Origin: Planctomycetes bacterium RIFOXYC2_FULL_41_27 | Lineage (GTDB): Bacteria; Planctomycetota; Brocadiia; Brocadiales; Brocadiaceae | Assembly (NCBI GenBank): GCA_001828645.1 | Contig: MHZD01000158.1 | Coordinates: 1-8,781 of the forward strand | DNA length: 8,781 nucleotides | Direction: 5' to 3' | Shown: piece by piece, positions 7,231 through 8,781 of the stretch | Layout: every line of letters begins with the position of its first letter | Position numbering within the stretch: the first letter of the stretch is position 1 | Translations under genes and position numbers: made by a program | Notes under the pieces: model-generated | What the model saw: the letters and a program-made list of their open reading frames with translations, nothing else | Told to the model about the DNA's origin: nothing | The model's database searches: none

Positions 7231-7336
7231 TTACCCACAAAACATGCTAAAAGACACGAATATAATTTCGTATGTTTCGTGTCTTTCGTGGGTAAATTAA
7301 AATTCCCAAAGGTAAATTTCGTTTGCTTTCTTTATA
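7231..7336. repeat. Palindromic repeat element, copy A (downstream of DUF2283 gene)
   Basis: The part from 7253 to 7336 (84 bp) is repeated in the same orientation at 7932-8006, with five mismatches and one 9-bp indel. Copy A is a nested palindrome: inner arms AAAGACACGAA (7250-7260) and TTCGTGTCTTT (7276-7286), outer arms TTACCCAC (7231-7238) and GTGGGTAA (7288-7295). The repeat ends at 7336, directly against the stop codon of the DUF2283 gene (7339-7337). On the minus strand the inner stem runs into CTTTT, so it could also act as a weak terminator for that gene. Confidence 0.75.
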
Positions 7337-7546
7337 CTATGTTTTAGAAAATTCATATTTAATAGGGAGAAGACGTTCAAGTGGTACATGCTTTGAGGCA
7401 TCCAGAATCTCTATGCCTATAATCCTGTCTTCTTCCCCGATATCTAAAACAATATCTTCAGTAACTCGCCGGTTAATGACATCCTGTTTCCTGTCGTCAA
7501 GTCTGATATAGAGAATGTCCGTTTTGTCATTGTAAGTAATGTTCAT
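7337..7546 (-). CDS. DUF2283 family small protein (putative partner of DUF4258)
   Basis: A 69-residue protein of the DUF2283 family, whose biochemical role is not established. It shows the family pattern: ITYNDKTDILYIRLDD (3-18), a VTEDIVLDIGEEDRIIGIEILDASK core (28-52) and a short tail. The ATG at 7546 is favoured because GGAGGAGG lies just upstream and it forms an ATGA overlap with the stop of the DUF4258 gene. An in-frame ATG five codons earlier lies before that ribosome site and would swallow it. The tight coupling suggests the two proteins act together; DUF4258/DUF2283 pairs are seen in many genomes and are often suspected toxin-antitoxin modules, but I infer that role. Confidence 0.85.
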   Translation of the reverse strand: MNITYNDKTDILYIRLDDRKQDVINRRVTEDIVLDIGEEDRIIGIEILDASKHVPLERLLPIKYEFSKT

Positions 7547-7812
7547 TTTGCCTCCTCCCACTTCCCATAAAATACGTACACGGTAACAGTCACCATTCTA
7601 TCTCCTTCAATAGTATAGAATACCTCAACCCTCTTTTGTTCATAATATCTATTATGACGATTTTCTTTGAACTCATAGACCTTCGCTTTCCCTATCCTTC
7701 CGTATTTAGCAGCGACAGAAAAGCCTGTCTGAATTACATCATTAATTTCTTCCTCACTCGTGCCTCTTTCTTCTGCTCGTTCTAGCGTATGTGAATCTAT
7801 CTGGATTTTCAT
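7543..7812 (-). CDS. DUF4258 family protein, possible RNase-like toxin
   Basis: An 89-residue protein with the DUF4258 pattern: an opening IDSHTLERAEERGTSEEEI (5-23) helix pair, a mid-region VYEFKENRHNRYY (45-57), then RVEVFYTIEGDRMVTVTVYV (61-80). The compact helix-then-sheet layout recalls RelE/ParE-type toxins, and the family is usually suspected of being a toxin, but no catalytic residue can be assigned with confidence. Possible candidates are H8, R12, R16 and the R52/R55 pair. It is the first gene of a coupled pair with the DUF2283 gene (4-bp overlap). The ATG at 7812 lacks a strong ribosome site; GGGATG lies about 12 nt upstream. No clear promoter was found. Confidence 0.82.
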   Translation of the reverse strand: MKIQIDSHTLERAEERGTSEEEINDVIQTGFSVAAKYGRIGKAKVYEFKENRHNRYYEQKRVEVFYTIEGDRMVTVTVYVFYGKWEEAK

Positions 7813-7816
7813 TAGG

Positions 7817-7936
7817 TTACATCATCCCGCTTATTGTCTCACAGGCAAAACCTCTTTGCAAATAATCTTTACAGCAATAAATAATGCCGTGTTTTTCTAT
7901 CAGCGTTCCGCGCGCAGCCGTAGTTGCCGCCGACAC
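7817..7936 (-). pseudogene. Possible remnant of a Cys-rich (metallothionein-like) small protein
   Basis: A 39-codon frame from a GTG inside repeat copy B to a TAA just before the DUF4258 gene. It reads ARGTLIEKHGIIYCCKDYLQ and then RGFACE, recalling the end of small Cys-rich metal-binding proteins of the type G-x-x-YCC-x-x-C-x-x-G-x-x-CE. A Tyr codon (TAT at residue 25) sits where a Cys (TGT) would be expected. There is no good ribosome site, and the N-terminal half with the other Cys residues is missing, replaced by the repeat. I read it as a decayed fragment cut by the repeat, but it could be chance. Confidence 0.25.
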
Positions 7937-8006
7937 GAATATAATTTCGTATATTTCGTGGGTAAACTAAAATCCCTAAAGATAAATTTCGTTTGCTTTC
8001 TTTATA
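7932..8006. repeat. Palindromic repeat element, copy B (upstream of DUF4258 gene)
   Basis: This 75-bp stretch matches copy A (7253-7336) in the same orientation from GACACGAATATAATTTCG through TTTCGTTTGCTTTCTTTATA. It has five mismatches and lacks one 9-bp TTTCGTGTC unit. The left outer arm of copy A (TTACCCAC) is absent here and replaced by GC-rich sequence. Together the two copies bracket the DUF4258-DUF2283 pair. Confidence 0.75.
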
Positions 8007-8062
8007 TAAATATTACACTTCTTTCTTTGAAAATTGGTCATATACTCCGCTAACAACCCCCG

Positions 8063-8118
8063 GCACAAAAGAACTCCAAAAGGCTTAAATATTCGTGTAA
8101 TCAGTTAGTCTTTTGTGC
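8063..8118. repeat. Perfect 10-bp inverted repeat with 36-nt interior
   Basis: GCACAAAAGA (8063-8072) and TCTTTTGTGC (8109-8118) are exact reverse complements. The interior has no gene or tRNA that I can see. The structure follows the end of the 41-codon ORF (minus strand), so it could be a transcription-ending stem, although the loop is long and no T run follows. It could also be the ends of a tiny defective element. Confidence 0.4.
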
Positions 8119-8122
8119 TATG

Positions 8123-8248
8123 TTAAATGACGTGAATTACCTTTTTTGCTTTTCTTAAATGTTTGAATTTCTTGGCTACAAGCGCAAGCTGCTCTTTCTC
8201 AGAGAGCGTAGACAGCTTCTGTCCTGCATCTTTTTTATAATTCATCAT
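8123..8248 (-). CDS. Unrecognised 41-residue ORF downstream of DUF5615 gene
   Basis: A short frame beginning MMNYKKDAGQKLSTLSEKEQ and ending in a basic KKFKHLRKAKKVIHVI tail. The ATG at 8248 (or 8245) overlaps the last codons of the DUF5615 gene, as in a coupled operon. The product is Lys-rich, and residues from about 13 to 37 could form an amphipathic helix. I do not recognise the family. It might be a third member of the DUF433/DUF5615 module, the surviving start of a longer gene, or a chance frame. Codon use looks ordinary for the window. Confidence 0.35.
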   Translation of the reverse strand: MMNYKKDAGQKLSTLSEKEQLALVAKKFKHLRKAKKVIHVI

Positions 8249-8603
8249 CTTTACCACGAATTCTGACTTTTGTTTCTTCAACAATCCACAAATGTCGTGT
8301 TAGAGGCTCACGGTTAAAAAGAGGTAGAATACTGCGAAATACTTTAATGATGTGACTTTTTGAATGGACTCTAACCCTTAAAACTATAATCCCTGAAAAT
8401 TCTTCAGGTGCATACGCTCTAATATCGGAAAAATCTGTATCCAAAGTGATCAGGGCACGATGTTCACTTTTACACACATTAATGAGAAGATGGTCTCTTG
8501 CACCTTGCAATTGTTGATTATTTACAGTTATTGCGTCATGCCCAGCATCATTAAGCAGCTCCGCAATTTCAATCGGCAGATTTTCGTCTATTTTAAACTG
8601 CAT
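8235..8603 (-). CDS. DUF5615 PIN-like protein, putative toxin
   Basis: A 122-residue protein of the DUF5615 family (PIN-like, Mut7-C-related), a fold tied to metal-dependent RNases and VapC-like toxins. It shows the family opening KIDENLP (4-10), GHDAITV (21-27), an Asp at 37 in a GARDH context, the LITLDTDFSDI strand (51-61) and GIIVLRVRVH (71-80). D6, D37, D55 and D57 are the likely metal-binding acidic residues, all present, so the protein looks intact. It starts at 8603, 6 bp after the stop of the DUF433 gene; GGAA lies upstream. Pairing with DUF433 is a known recurrent arrangement and supports a toxin-antitoxin role, which remains inference here. Confidence 0.88.
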   Translation of the reverse strand: MQFKIDENLPIEIAELLNDAGHDAITVNNQQLQGARDHLLINVCKSEHRALITLDTDFSDIRAYAPEEFSGIIVLRVRVHSKSHIIKVFRSILPLFNREPLTRHLWIVEETKVRIRGKDDEL

Positions 8604-8609
8604 AGTAAC

Positions 8610-8781
<172 letters not shown>

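Noticed and set aside
7760..8053. 97-residue plus-strand frame across the DUF4258 start and repeat copy B
   Set aside because: It overlaps a well-supported gene start and a repeat, and shows no family features.

Overview
The window looks like chromosomal DNA of a diderm (Gram-negative type) bacterium. It carries an energy-transducing TonB/ExbB pair, an MsbA-type exporter and a dTDP-rhamnose gene, all of which imply an outer membrane and surface polysaccharide. The moderate GC by eye, the many short palindromic intergenic repeats and the mix of DUF4258/DUF2283 and DUF433/DUF5615 cassettes would suit an anammox-type planctomycete (Brocadiales) or a similar environmental lineage. That placement is a guess from overall style, not from a marker gene.

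Layout. (1) Positions 1-2059, minus strand: a TonB-like protein with a long charged linker is followed 14 bp later by an ExbB/TolQ-type proton channel that runs off the left edge; an ExbD/TolR gene would be expected next. (2) 2060-2576: a divergent intergenic region with a candidate promoter in each direction and a patchwork of short palindromic repeats. (3) 2577-5991, plus strand: a tightly packed three-gene operon of an MsbA-like ABC exporter, RmlD/RfbD (4-bp ATGA overlap) and a TIGR04282-type glycosyltransferase-like protein (2-bp gap), probably serving envelope lipid or polysaccharide assembly and export. (4) 5954-6991, minus strand: argC of arginine biosynthesis, tail-to-tail with the operon and overlapping it by 38 bp; a 28-bp palindrome is built in frame into its coding sequence. 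(5) 7000-8781, minus strand: an accessory zone with two small toxin-antitoxin-like pairs, a probable decayed gene fragment, an unrecognised 41-codon ORF and several repeats.

The most notable structure is in the accessory zone. The DUF4258-DUF2283 pair sits between two directly repeated copies (84 and 75 bp, about 93% identical apart from a 9-bp indel) of a palindromic element, so it has the architecture of a removable cassette. Three intergenic sites carry sequences built from 8-9-nt units of the form C-R-C-N-A-A-G, which suggests one dispersed family of microrepeat palindromes. No rRNA, tRNA, CRISPR array or intact insertion sequence was seen.
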